Origin: Beroe ovata
Lineage: Eukaryota; Ctenophora; Nuda; Beroida; Beroidae
NCBI GenBank assembly: GCA_946803715.1
Contig: CAMPET010000184.1
Location: forward strand, 81,209-145,208
Direction: 5' to 3'
DNA: 64,000 nt
The position numbers and the translations under genes are program-made. The first letter of the stretch is position 1. Each line of letters begins with the position of its first letter. Under the pieces are notes generated by a model, which did not search any database, was not told the origin of the DNA, and saw nothing but the letters and a program-made list of their open reading frames with translations. Positions 33,308 to 44,732 of this stretch are shown here, piece by piece.

Positions 33308-35067
33308 CTACTTATAGTGTTTAGCAATTACAGTAATTAGTCCAATGGTGTGTCGTAACACTGACAATACCTCATGTGCAGCATCGTAATGAGTGGTAGC
33401 TGATACTTCTAGAATGGACGTGTGTAGCTCCTTCAACCGCCGTATCTCGGAGTTCTTCTGAGCGAAAATCCTCTTGTACAGGTATTCCGTTACCTGAATC
33501 AGGGATATAGTAATTACGGAGAAAACTAATTTAGATCATCATAGTACCGAACTTCATTACTGCCGATCGGATAGGTAAGTTGTTATCACCTTCAATTAAA
33601 CTTACATTCATTGAACGGAAAAGCCGCTTTGTCAATATGCTGAGATTATCAGAACCATATTATTATTATTTTCATTTTTTAGACAGCCATTCAACTCACA
33701 TATTACACATGACGGCACCCTAACAATTTAATTTAACATTGTAAACATAACCTCGTCTAGTTCATCATCAGACAGGTTGCCAGGAGCGTGGACATGGAAA
33801 CTCAGATCCTTGAACTCGACCAGTACCCCGTGTNCCTATATCAGTATGTGGAGTGAACACAATGTCACTTAGAATGACAAACAAGAGAAAGGTAGGTATG
33901 GCTTTTGCTCATATTAAGCTGCATATTGTGTAATCAGTAATGTTCTCTTCTAATAGATGACTTGTACTTTGCAGTGAGATTCAAGTAGTTCTTAGGTATA
34001 CAATTAAAGTTTTCTTATCAAAGTTTTGATCATGATTAAAAATATAAAATTCATAGGAATAGGATAGCATATTTTTACGAAGATATTGCCCTGGAACCGA
34101 GCTGTCTATCTAATCTCGGTTTGATTCTCCCTACCTGATCATGGAGGTGGAAGTAGTCTGTCAGGTGGAAGTGAGGACTGTTCATAGCAGGTTCACTGGA
34201 CCGTGTTGGTCGGTGAGGTTTCCTCCTCTGTCCACCCTCACTCTTAACTGAGGAGTGACTCCGCACCTTCGACCCTAGTATAAGATCATGGAGGGTACGT
34301 TGAATGAATACAAACTCTACCAAGAATTTGAAAGAAGAATACCTAAGGTATCCCCTTATCTGAAAATGAGGTAGGTATAATCTCAAATATAGGAACCGAC
34401 CTTTGGTTTTGGGAGGCACCTGCAAACTGGAGCTCCTCTTAGGCATGATTCTAGAAAACCTTGGATCATCCTCGTCAATAGACTCTGACCTTGCTGCAGC
34501 CGCAGCTTTGTTCCCATCTACCTCAACTGCTCTCTCACTCTCGTGTCCCTTAGCTGACTTGATCCCACCGCCACTCTGTGCCCCCGTCAATGGATCTCTG
34601 ATTGACTTATTGACAGCATCAACATCTGATAATCGGAGTGTCGGTGCACTCAGCTTCCGATGGAATTTAGGAACAGCTAACCCCGACTCATCAACCTCCA
34701 CAGGGTGACGTGAAGTAAGATCAGTCTCTTCAAACGTATCGAGATGCTCATCAGATGCTACCGACAAAGTCTGGCTGGTCCCCAATTCTCTCGGCAGATA
34801 GACCTGGGATTCTAGACCACATGCCGGTTCTGATGCTCGCCTCGTTTTCTTCCTATCTTGGGCAAGTCCTGAGAAGCTGACATGGGCTCGTTTATGCCGC
34901 CTTCTGTTCCGTGTAACGGCTTTGGTGGCAGGTAAGGGATGAGGTGGAGGCTTAGCTGCTTGCAGAGGGTTGGCAAGAGACCCTTGTGTTGGTCGTCCTC
35001 TTCCTTCGACCAAATCTGATCGTTCATCTTGCTCTTCTTCTTCTTCATCTTGTCGGTGCATTTTCAT
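33308..35067 (-). CDS. unrecognised charged protein, 4 exons, 358 aa
   Basis: No family is recognised. Exons 35067-34401, 34274-34135, 33835-33752 and 33493-33308 join in consistent phase and end in TAG. An in-frame stop lies upstream, so the start is the ATG at 35067 (MKMHRQDEEEEEQDERSD). The N-terminal 220 residues are low-complexity: an acidic run, a basic patch (KAVTRNRRRHKRAHVSF) and Ser/Arg-rich segments. The 126-nt intron between exons 1 and 2 has no stop and keeps frame, so a longer read-through form is possible; the encoded insert is hydrophobic and unlike its surroundings. The C-terminus is more ordered (VEFKDLSFHVHAPGNLSDDE, then a helical EIRRLKELHTSILEV). An N at 33834 touches exon 3. 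Alternatively the last exon could splice on at DAAHE|gtattg and these could be distal 5' exons of the TRPM2-like gene; I think a separate gene is likelier. Confidence 0.55.
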
Positions 35068-36270
35068 ATGCTCATCAGACAAATCATTGAATCTTTTATC
35101 TCACGATTGTACGTTGTCTAGCAGAGAACTGGCGAAGAGGAATTGAGGTTTTACGGTTTTAGTAGGTAGACTGGATATTATGTTTAGTGTTTCAATGTAT
35201 AGATGTAAATTGTATAGTTAAATAAGAGGTATGAGTGGATTTTCAGGATTAAAATAGCAGGAAAGAAGGTGGCCGGAAAAAGCGTTGAAAGAAAAGGAAA
35301 ATGAACTTGAGAATAAGTGAATTATAATCCTATCTACTTATCCCAACGTAGCAGAATGAAAAGGGAGGTTAAACTGACGAAAACCGAAAACGATCGAAAA
35401 TTACTCGCAAATTTTCGGACAACACAAAGCCTGCACGATGTTATACACGAGCTTTTCTCAATGCTGCAGGGCAAGTGATGGACAGCTGCGATTGACAGGA
35501 CAATCAAACCAAATATTCCACGGTGTGAGTTATTATAGTTACCACCAGTGATTAGATACTAATGCTGGTTTTCACTGAATTTCCTGGCGGGGATTATAAA
35601 TTGTTTAGACCATTTTCAGATTGATGACGAGCTTTGCTGGTTTAATTTCCGGACAACTATAGAAAGAAGAATAGTTAGTGAGAGGAAATCAATGATAAAA
35701 GATACAGTAGAAAAGATATAATTTGTTAAGTTCGCTCAGCAAGATTCAAATCCAGTTGGATCTTCAGTTCTGACAGATCAAATTTTATCAATAATCCATA
35801 AACATAAATGATAAAAACATTCACAAAATAATAATTTATCAGCACTATCAAAAAGTCAAACAGAACTAATTATTCACGAACAAACACACAAATTAGCCAA
35901 TGATTTGATTGTATTCAACACTGAAAAGAACGTTATTACCTACCACATGCAATGAAAACAATGATTACACAAACTGAAAACCCGGTACAAACAGTAGAAT
36001 CCTCAGTCCTCACTCCGCAGTGGAAATCTACTACGAGAAGGAAGGATTGATAGGTACATCGTGCCTCAGAAGATTTTGCGGACCTCCAAGAAAAATAAAA
36101 ACTCGCATTCCATATTTTGATCCTGGCACTTTTCGAAAGGAATGTACCCTAATATTCATTACCCCTCAGCAACGAAGTGTGATGCAATCATTTGCTCCGA
36201 AGCTTCCAAAAAGAAGCCCAATGCCCATTCTCCCATTTTTAGCTAACCTCCGTCCCAGGTCTCGCCCTCC
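35068..36270. other. intergenic spacer
   Basis: AT-rich spacer between two minus-strand genes. No exon-like segment with splice signals is seen; the plus-strand open frame at 36020-36355 is antisense to the last CNRIP1 exon at its far end and otherwise featureless. Confidence 0.5.
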
Positions 36271-37561
36271 CTACTTAGGTACAGCAGGTGCAGTCCGGAA
36301 TTTGGTGCCGACGACCACGGCTCTCATTCCCTCTACCCCATCCTCCAGTTTGTAGTTCACAATGATGTTCTTCAGGTTGCTTCCCCAGCTTGCGTAGCTG
36401 CTTCCTGTAAGTTTGTAGTATTTGCATTGTAGCGGTACCTGGGGGCGAAGAAAATGTTTTCTGCTGGAAGTTCTGTTATACGGTATACACATTGTGTCAA
36501 AGAGTGTTGTCAAGAAGTGGTGTCAAGAAGCACTGATGTGAAGTGGTGTCAAGCAGTACTTATGTGAACTGGTGTCAAGCATGAAGCAGCACTGATACTG
36601 ATAGGTGCCAATGCTGTAGTGTCAACAAATTGAACTGGTGTCAACACCTCACTCCACTCACCAAGAACGAATGCTCCAGTGGAATCTGTAGTGTGAGCAC
36701 ATCTCTTTTCCCTTTCTTAGAGGGCGCTATTCCTTCAGTCTTCATCGTAGCCTCGTACACCTAAAGTAGACGAATTGGGAATGCGAAAACAATTTAACTT
36801 GAGGGAAGCGGGAAGTTTAGATCCTGCAAAACACGTCATGACACCCAACACAATTACGGTATATATATATAACAACGGTATATACGGTATATAACAACCG
36901 TATATAACAGCATTCAATATTCCTGCACTAACGTAATTCTCAACTGCTGTAGTTTTCGTAAATGCAATTTTCTCTCCATTCACCGATATCTCTTCAGTCT
37001 TGAGCTCATCCTTGCTGAGGAGGTCTATTGAGAATGAGGACAGAGTACAAACTGTCTATTGACAATGAGGAGTGAGGACAGGGTTCAAACTGTATATTGA
37101 CAATGAAGAGTGAGGACAGAGTACAAACTGTATATTGACAATGAGGAGTGAGGACAGAGTACAAACTGTATATTGACAATGAGGAGTGAGGACAGGGTTC
37201 AAACTGACTATTTCTACGAGAACTTGTTATAGAGGTCCAATTAATCGGCATACGCCAAACAGTCGCACCCAGACAAAATTAGACTCGACTCCCACTTCAA
37301 TCATGTAAAATTTTCTGGTAATTTCACTTAGTAAAGGGAACAAAAGAGGAGCCTGAAAAGTGAGAAGGCTTCTCAAACCCCTACCCAGTACCTTATTCTG
37401 ATATTCTAATACCCCACTTACCAGGAAATTCTGACAATATAGCCCGTATCAATCCTCATTTTCAGTGTCTGAGAGGTGTCAAACCGTCCACCATCCTCCT
37501 TGAATATGACGGTGTTCTTACTGTCCTCGTCGAGTAACTCTATTACAACCTGGCCCGACAT
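36271..37561 (-). CDS. CNRIP1: CB1 cannabinoid receptor-interacting protein 1 homologue, 4 exons, 162 aa
   Basis: A small cytosolic protein homologous to CNRIP1/CRIP1, which in vertebrates binds the C-terminal tail of the CB1 receptor. Exons 37561-37422, 37014-36933, 36760-36662 and 36438-36271 join in phase; the product is 162 aa against 164 in human. Matches to the family in order: VIFKEDGGRFDTSQTLKMR (human pattern VFYKVDGQRFGQNRTIKL), LKTEEISVNGEKIAF (LQVENISIGGVLV), VYEATMKTEGIAPSKKGKR (VYTGTYDTEGVTPTKSGER) and CKYYKLTGSSYASWGS (VKFYNYHKRDHCQWGS). The first intron contains a ~44-bp minisatellite. Since the protein is older than cannabinoid receptors, its partner in this organism need not be one; that is inference. 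Confidence 0.88.
37022..37207. repeat. minisatellite in CNRIP1 intron 1, about 5 copies
   Basis: Imperfect copies of a ~40-bp unit containing tattgacaatgaggagtgag and gacagagtacaaactgt. The array begins within 10 bp of the acceptor of CNRIP1 exon 2. Confidence 0.9.
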
Positions 37562-39218
37562 CGACCCACACTAGGATAACGTGATAATCATGATAACAGT
37601 GAAAATTGTAATCATTTTAGAGGGTTTTAGAGGGTTTTAGAAGGTTTTAGAGGGCGTGAGAGAAGCAGCAGGTCCATTCTACCCTGGCTTAACATGGCCC
37701 AGACTATTGGCAATGAGAGGGGGGAGTAAGAGAAGTCAGTGCAATGACACGGTTTATCAATGAGGGTGGTAACAGGGGTTCACCAGGGGGTCATACTGAA
37801 AAGGGGGGGGCATTAGATTGGTATTTTAGAGAATTCTTTGAAATAGCTTATTTCGAGTGCTTTATCCAGCTACGGAAATAAGGGAAATAGTTTCAAATTA
37901 GAAATTAGTGAGTAACTCTAACTAATGAGTGACTGTAATGTCTAGCCATGATCAATTATCATCCAACTTTATTGTTGCAAGCGTTATCGAGCATATTATG
38001 CACGAGTAATTAGTATAAGAATTACTACCAATTAAGATATTCTCAGTAAGCGACAACGTAGGTACCTAATTGAAACTATGTGTATGTTGATAAAACTCAA
38101 TTCAAACGAAAAACATTAAAGATAAAATATTAGAGTTCCTTTAGATAGAGGTTATTAGAGAGTGTCTCGATTTAAAAGTAAGAATTAATAACAGAGTGTT
38201 ACGAATGGTTTAGCTTACTTCATAATCTATTTAAATTAAATATCCGACCTTTCCCTTTTAATTATCAATGTACAATGATTACTCGAATTTTTAAATCCCT
38301 ACCAAATTATCATTAAACCCAAATTCGATCAATGTTAACCTTGTCAAACTTCAAAGATAAAAAACACGTTAGTTATTTCTCACAATCGTAAACAGAACCA
38401 ATTTTCAGACTTCACTTCACCACAATTATTGCACAACCTACACAGGCTTGCTCAAAAACAGGATAAAAGGAAAAGTGTTCAGATAATCATAGCAATACCG
38501 AGATAATCGGGCAAAGCAATTTAAAAACAACATTTCTATCTATCAAAAGTAGGGAGGTGGTTATCAGTAACCTATCTGAATAGCATGGTATAGGTAGAGT
38601 GAAGGGAATACCTACGTCATAGAGAAGACGTATAGGTATGGAACTAAATGCTCAATAAGAGGTTCTAAAGTGATTAAAGTTTTGATAAATTTAGGAGAGA
38701 ATCCATTGAAAATTGACAAATCAGAATATCTCAAGGTTATCACATCATCAATATATCATATTATCATAAACAACCATTATAGCATTATCATGATTATCAT
38801 ACCACTAGAACAATCTAAAAATTACCTATAATAGGTACGACACTTTCCTCACTTGACATCCTATTCGCTCAGCAACTAGGTACAGTATGTGAGGATATGC
38901 CTCAGTCAACAGAGGTGAGGTTAGTCTGATGGTATTGGCAGCGTGCCAATATATACTTTACAACCCTACTTTCTGTCCATTATATTGGCAGGTACTTTAG
39001 ACAGGTAAAAGTCCAAGTTTCGCATAGCTGCCAGCACACCTGTGGTATGATATGATGTAAAATGTTATCGACTTGATAATTGATATGTTATCGACTTGAT
39101 AATAGCTGATATCAGATATGTTATCGTCTTGATAAGTTGTGATAATTACGAGGATCGTTTCGATAATCTGTTCCCTGATATCGATAAATTGAGTGCAATA
39201 TTTATGTCTAGGTATTTA
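37562..39218. other. intergenic spacer
   Basis: AT-rich spacer between CNRIP1 and BPNT1, both on the minus strand. It contains three copies of a ttagagggtttt-like word at about 37617-37650 and repeated tgttatcgacttgataat near 39064-39130. No gene is visible. Confidence 0.5.
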
Positions 39219-41750
39219 TCATAGGTATTGATACAGAATACTTCCTATAGGTCCTTTAACCATAGACAAAAGCTGAGTTTCACCATTATAACCTGTTTTG
39301 TTGGGGTGTGCCACATCAGCGTCGTAGCGGATCTCCTTACCAAACACATCTGTCATCTCGCCACCCATGGCTCTGATGATGGCTTCACCCGCGCACGTGT
39401 CCCACTTCTTAGTGCCTTGGTGAGGGGTCGTGGAAGTGGTGAGAGGGGGAGGGGGATAGAGGAGTGGTGGAAGTCGTGAGAGGAATAGAACAGATACGAA
39501 ACAAAACAAACACCTATGTGTGATTAAATAGGAAATAAATTTGATGGTTTTGGCAGAAGAGGATTGCGTTGACGAGACCAGTGAAAAATTAACCCTCTAT
39601 AGGTACCTACTTGTGTTCTGATTCCCTTCAAGCTCTGTGAAATCAAAATGGGGAAAGATCAAACAAAGACGATACGGATCGCTGTGATCTGGCACTTACC
39701 AGGGGATGCGAAGAGATAAGCATCTGCAGTACCCTCAATGACCAAGATACACTTGCTCCCAGAACCCCCTATCTGTATGAGACCAGTTGGTTTACATGCC
39801 TCTATAGCGTCCTGAAGAGAGGGAGGCGGTAGTTGCAATCCCGGGATTGGATATTATTTAGATCAAAAATTCGTATAGAAGGACGAGGTCACTTAGAGAT
39901 CTAGGTTGATGTGAGACTCATATGACTCATATCACCCTAGAAGTCTCACATCAACCTAGATCTCTAAGTCTCATATCATATGAGACATTTTACTTTTTAG
40001 AAGAATCTACGAAGGATATTTTCACAAGATTCGTCTTCAGATAAAATTGTGATATCGTGATTTCTAACTCACGGCGACTGATTGCGCCATGTGTGACCGC
40101 GTTGTCGTGATGATATTCCTTCCCTCGGGGACTGGCACTGGGTTGAACCCAAACCCTCCTAGCCCAACCACACCCCACAGTGTCCTGCTACATTCCACAC
40201 CTGTTTGAGTGGGGTGAGACATGGTGAAGATAGATATAGACATGAGGTATACGTGTCCTGCTACATTCCACACCTGTGTGGGATGAGACATGGTGAAGAG
40301 AGATATAGACATGAGGTATAGATATGCGAAACGGGGGACATAGAATCATTTCAACGAGGAATGAGACAGAATATGAAACGTGAGTGAAGTACAGCTCACT
40401 CGTTATGCATTACTATGTTTAGAGACGATGACTGGCTGCTATGGAAACTGATTGCTATGGATGACTGGTTGCTATGGAAACTATCTTACCATCAGGTGTT
40501 AGGTACCACGGCTGATTGATGATTCCTGCAATGGCTTTCCCAGCGGCAGCAATACCGATCAGGACAGTAACGTCCTGTTTTCGTCCCTCAGTGTACTCCT
40601 TCGTGCCGTCCAGCGGATCAACCTGGAGTGATTCCGATCAATGATTCTGACAATATTATTATTATATGACAATATATTATATAGTTCCAATATGACGTTT
40701 TCGGGGCATGACCACGAAGCTCAGCTTTCTACAGTCTATGATCTATTTCCAAGTAGCGACTAAAAGTCTTTTTTGTTTTTTCTGTTTTTGTTGACCCCCC
40801 CCATTATAGACCAGCGCCGAACTCGCACAATAATCACTTACCCAAATCACAAGATCTTTCTCTGTCAGTGCACTGAGACTGTCCGGACAGGTGTGCTTGG
40901 TGACCTCATCACACGAAACATCACTCACCACACTTGCTCTAGCCTCGGGAGTGGTGTAGTCCACGTCACCTTCCTCCTCACCTATAACTGTCACCTGGTG
41001 ATGGGGAGATCATGGGGAATGAGGGGGAGTTATTAGAAGTGCTATAAGGGAGTACTATAAGCTTATAAGGGAGTACTTATTTTGAGTACGCAAACTATTG
41101 GTATGGTCGTAACAGTTGATGGAAATCATGGGAACATGAGAGGAAGTGAGGAAGTGAGGTAGAATGATTATAATAGGAAGGGGCTGGGTCCTTAGAAAGA
41201 AGGGAGTGCTTATATTGGGCGCAGTGGATGATATAATGTCTGGAGAGGAGCAAGAGTACGGAGTTAAGAAGAGGGAAGGGGTTTTGTACGTAAGGGGAGG
41301 TATATCACGGAAACAGGGTAATTCAAGACTGACCACTTTCTTTTTCTCCACGGATCACTCTCTTTCTCTCTCTCTCCCTCTCTCTTTCGTTTTCTCTACT
41401 TACCCCAGGGAAGTGATGGAGGAGAGTGCTGACTATCAGAACTTGTGCTTCCTTGTCTGCTTTAGTCTGGAGATTGTTCTGACCACCCTTATCAACTATT
41501 CCCATGTCACCTGTGACACGACGCGTGTTTCATTCGATCACGCGACGAACGAAAAATCGATAAATTCTCCATCCAGCCTCCAGGACTTCATACAATAGAT
41601 TGATGTTTTTGATTCACAGGGATCTGTTTTTCAAAGAAATTGACGCATCGTGGTAGTCATGGTGTTACCTGAGTCCATTATTTTCCTAAGCACGCCACCG
41701 GCATGTTCTGCAATCGCCACACACGCACCAACTGTCCTCATGAGAGCCAT
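39219..41750 (-). CDS. BPNT1: 3'(2'),5'-bisphosphate nucleotidase 1, 7 exons, 303 aa
   Basis: Cytosolic Mg2+-dependent, Li+-sensitive phosphatase of the inositol monophosphatase superfamily; it converts adenosine 3',5'-bisphosphate (PAP), the by-product of sulfation, to AMP. Exons 41750-41669, 41510-41404, 40994-40842, 40622-40490, 40200-40073, 39811-39700 and 39415-39219 join in phase, giving 303 aa against 308 in human. Metal-site motifs are present: IGEEEGD, the hallmark [12 protein letters not shown], and [10 protein letters not shown] near the C-terminus; [12 protein letters not shown] and IITTTRSH are also family signatures. The start [19 protein letters not shown] aligns with the human N-terminus. 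The terminal exon ends in TGA after YNGETQ..., and the near-equal total length argues that it is the true last exon. A tandem duplication covers the exon-5 acceptor and a palindrome lies in intron 5. Confidence 0.95.
39892..39968. repeat. 27-bp perfect inverted repeat in BPNT1 intron
   Basis: The 27 bp from 39892 (cttagagatctaggttgatg...) are exactly reverse-complemented at 39942-39968, with a 23-nt loop that itself contains catatga-type symmetry. Confidence 0.9.
40181..40321. repeat. ~70-bp tandem duplication covering a BPNT1 splice acceptor
   Basis: Sequence starting tgtcctgctacattccacac at 40181 recurs at 40254 with small differences. Each copy carries, on the minus strand, an ACAG|GTGTGGAATG acceptor-like site; the exon uses the copy at 40200, since only that one runs on into coding sequence. 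Confidence 0.85.
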
Positions 41751-42542
41751 AGTAACCACCCTTCCTACAAAACAGTTGCTATGGAAACACAAGAAAATAG
41801 TTCGAAAAAATGAAGGAGCACTGGGCGAGAAAGCGGAGAAATCTGAGAATAGGTATTGAAGCAGGAAGCGTCGTAATCTCGACAAGAGTGTGTATTTGAA
41901 CCGATATCAGTTTCAGTGTGTTTTCCGAAGAAGTCCCAACCCTTTTGTTCTGAAGAACAACTCGAGTCGGCTAAACCCGCTAAATGAATACGAAATCCTA
42001 TATTATAATATTTTACTCACGTAGAAGTGCATACTAAGACGGCGATTATCGTATTTAGGCGAGATATATCGAATACAAAATATACACAAATTCATGCCTC
42101 TTCAAATAATTTGATAATAAACAGAAAATTTATACAAAAGTATAAAGAAACTGGAAGGGCGACGAAGACTCGAGGAGATGAAAAACTGTGAAAAATTGTA
42201 ATGAAAAGGAGCTCTTTAAAGGGTAATTTAAGTCAATGTTGAGGGGTGTACGATTTTACATGCTTAATTGGGTTATTACAAGAACAATGCAATCAATTAA
42301 CTCGTGAAACTTTGGTGATGAAGCGATATAAAAGTATCAAATTATATGAGTTATGTTAATTAATCTCGTGAACCAGATTAGATGATATCATGTACAGAGA
42401 ATATTACTAGTTTACAAAAATAAATATGAAAAAGTATCAAATATAACGTTTCATAAGTTCATGCGCTAAAACCCGCACCAATCTAAAAATCGGTAAATTT
42501 TATAAGGTTATCAAATAATTAATGAGCACAGCAATGTACTCA
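41751..42542. other. intergenic spacer
   Basis: AT-rich spacer between BPNT1 and the DHHC-like gene, both on the minus strand. No gene or notable repeat is seen. Confidence 0.5.
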
Positions 42543-44732
42543 TCAAAGCTCGGCAACGCCTGGTTTGGAGGCAATGGATGAGGAGCATGGAAAGATCCAG
42601 AACCATTTGCTGCCCTTGCCAAAAATCTTGGGAATTGCGACCTTCCATCCGCCCTCCATTGAAATGATGTATTGAACCTGCGCGATTGGGGCATGATATT
42701 TTTGTAAGCATTTCTGTAGTAAGCATTTCTGTAAGTGGTTCTGCAACCATCCAAGAATCAAAACGTTCAGTTTACAGGATTATTGTTGCTTACCTCGACC
42801 AGTAGAAGAAAGAAAAAGAAAACAAGCGAAAACAGGCTGAGTGAACTTGAGATAATGCTGAAAAGAGGTAAGTCATTATATCTTGTGTAACAGTGAACAG
42901 ATGAAATCCTTTCAATTCCAGAATCATGTAATCAAATCAACGAATTCTCCTCGAAATTCACAAGTAAATGTGACTATTCTTAATTAGTGAACTAACCAAA
43001 GAGGTGCATCCCACAGGTAATTCACTCCGACGAACAGTGTGTATGCAGAATAAACACCTGCCCAGAGCAGCAGTTGTAGTAGGAACTTGTAGTTGTGAAG
43101 TCCGACACATGTCCTGAGCAAGTGCCAGTGCCCTCTGGATAGAGCTAGACAACTGACGATTGATTGGGTTCATTGGGGGATTGTTGGGTAAAAGGAAGTA
43201 ATGATTGGGTAGATAAAATGAATGTATCAGGTATTCATTATTCAACATTTAAGAAAGGCTTGGGATTCCTTGGGTTAACTGGTATGCGTTGACCTCTGGG
43301 GACCTGGCGAAAATGTTTCGGATTCTACTGCGACCAGAAACCGGTGACCATAAAAGAAGAGAAGAAGAAAGGCTGGATGATACAGTAAATGAAATCACAC
43401 CAATGCAATGAGATTATATTTCATTTTGGCATTTTCAATCTTGTACGGTGTACTATAATTATTGTTCATCAGATACAGTACCCATTGCAAACGGAGCAGT
43501 GTTTAGCGTAGGGAGGAGTGAAAATTGAACAGCTTCTACAGACGACCCAGCTCGACTTTGTAGAGATGTCTTTGGTTAGACCTGAAATCGAGAGAGATCG
43601 TGATGAATTGAGATAGGTAGTATGAGAGAGTTTTGAAAAATATTGTTTGACATTTATTGCAAGATAAGAGGCAAGGGAAACCAGGGGAAATTTCATTCAA
43701 ATAGAATGTTAGTTAATAGTCAAGTGATGTAATACAAAATATCAATATGAACTAAAATGTTTCATGAATCTTGATTAGCTAAGACATCAATGCATCATGC
43801 TATGTGTTATATAATTGTCCCTCTAAAATATAACCATTGGTTGAAAAGTTATTGAATGGTAAATGAACTTCGGTATTATTGGGTTTTCCATTCCTTTCAT
43901 TCACTTTGTCCTGTAGCAGCATTGAATTTTTCTAAAATGTTGAGTGGTACAATATCCAATGCTCTCTCATTTGTTGCCTCAAGATTAACTTTTGGTGCAA
44001 AACCAGCTCTGTATGCCTCAAGCCATCGAGATGCACAAAGAGCCCAACAATCTCCTGCTCTCAATCCAGGAAACATTGGGGGATTTGGTTGAGTTAAATC
44101 ATTTCCCACAGATCTGGTAAAATTGAGAAAGTCTTCAGTCATCTTTGCACAGAGTGTGTGCTGACCTCTGTCTCTGCTGTCAAAATGAGCATAGCCATCC
44201 CTATACCACCCAGTCATGGGGTTACTTGAACAGGGCTGCAGTTGTAAACCAAAAACATTCTTCTGGTCTGATGGTTCCATATCTTGCTAGAGATAGCATA
44301 AAGCGGTCAGATACTTCATTACAGATGAGCTCTCATTTCACTTGAATTTGAAAACATGAAATCAATTTTGTACCTGAAAAGTCTATTGATATAGATGGCT
44401 TCGGAAGGAATCCAGGTTCTATTGAAGCACTTCTTATGAAAGAAATTAAGCAGAATGTCAACAGTACATTCATGCAGCTTGCATGGAGTGAAAAAGCTAG
44501 CTCATTTTCCTGAAATATTTGAACATCATGATGAGTACCACATTTGTACTCATCATGACATCATCAAATCATCTCAATATATTTCCAATTGTTAGCATAT
44601 CATTGGTACAATGTCGATAACAACATTCCAATCAATTTCACTCACACTCCTTTGAAGAATATTGAGGAGTATAACATCTATAACCATGAAAACTGTACCC
44701 CAGAATCCAATCAGAATGACAGTTTTATTCAT
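42543..44732 (-). CDS. DHHC-type palmitoyltransferase-like membrane protein; DHHC tetrapeptide not found
   Basis: Resembles protein S-acyltransferases of the zf-DHHC family, four-pass membrane enzymes of the endomembrane system. Exons 44732-44646, 44509-44374, 43581-43482, 43113-42997, 42857-42794 and 42677-42543 join in phase (about 212 aa). Seen in order: TM1 (VILIGFWGTVFMVIDVILL), TM2 followed by the DPG-like SIEPGFLPKP, half of the Cys-rich domain (WVVCRSCSIFTPPYAKHCSV then CN), then CVGLHNYKFLLQLLLW entering TM3, TM4 (LFSLVFFFFLLLVE), and a C-terminal IPKIFGKG like the KAVFG motif of ZDHHC3/7. The expected ~15 residues with DHHC-PW between CN and CVG are absent. An alternative acceptor at 43134 adds GGHWHLLR but still no DHHC. 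A missed micro-exon, an assembly deletion or a catalytically dead protein are all possible. The DUF2237 gene is nested in intron 2. Confidence 0.65.
43897..44280 (-). CDS. DUF2237 family protein, single exon, 127 aa
   Basis: A small soluble protein of the uncharacterised DUF2237 family, common in bacteria and plants and present in some animals. It matches the family almost end to end: NVFGLQLQPC, the core TGWYRDGYAHF, then CAKMTEDFLNFTRSVGNDL, FPGLRAGDCWALCASRW and LEATNERALDIVPLNIL. The conserved Cys and Arg/Asp residues are present. Function is unknown; no catalytic role is claimed. The ORF is intact from ATG at 44280 to the stop at 43897. It lies wholly within intron 2 (43582-44373) of the DHHC-like gene and on the same strand, so it either has its own promoter or is an alternative product of the host transcript. 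The intronless form could reflect retroposition or old horizontal transfer. Confidence 0.9.
   Translation of the reverse strand: MEPSDQKNVFGLQLQPCSSNPMTGWYRDGYAHFDSRDRGQHTLCAKMTEDFLNFTRSVGNDLTQPNPPMFPGLRAGDCWALCASRWLEAYRAGFAPKVNLEATNERALDIVPLNILEKFNAATGQSE

Noticed and set aside
34275-34400. Coding read-through between exons 1 and 2 of the 33.3-35.1 kb gene
   Set aside because: The segment is open and in frame, but it has clear GT and AG ends and encodes a hydrophobic stretch unlike the polar sequence around it, so I treat it as a 126-nt intron; a retained form is possible.
41323-41505. Minus-strand open frame ending in [10 protein letters not shown]
   Set aside because: It is a read-through of BPNT1 exon 2 into a CT/GA-rich intron start in the wrong frame.
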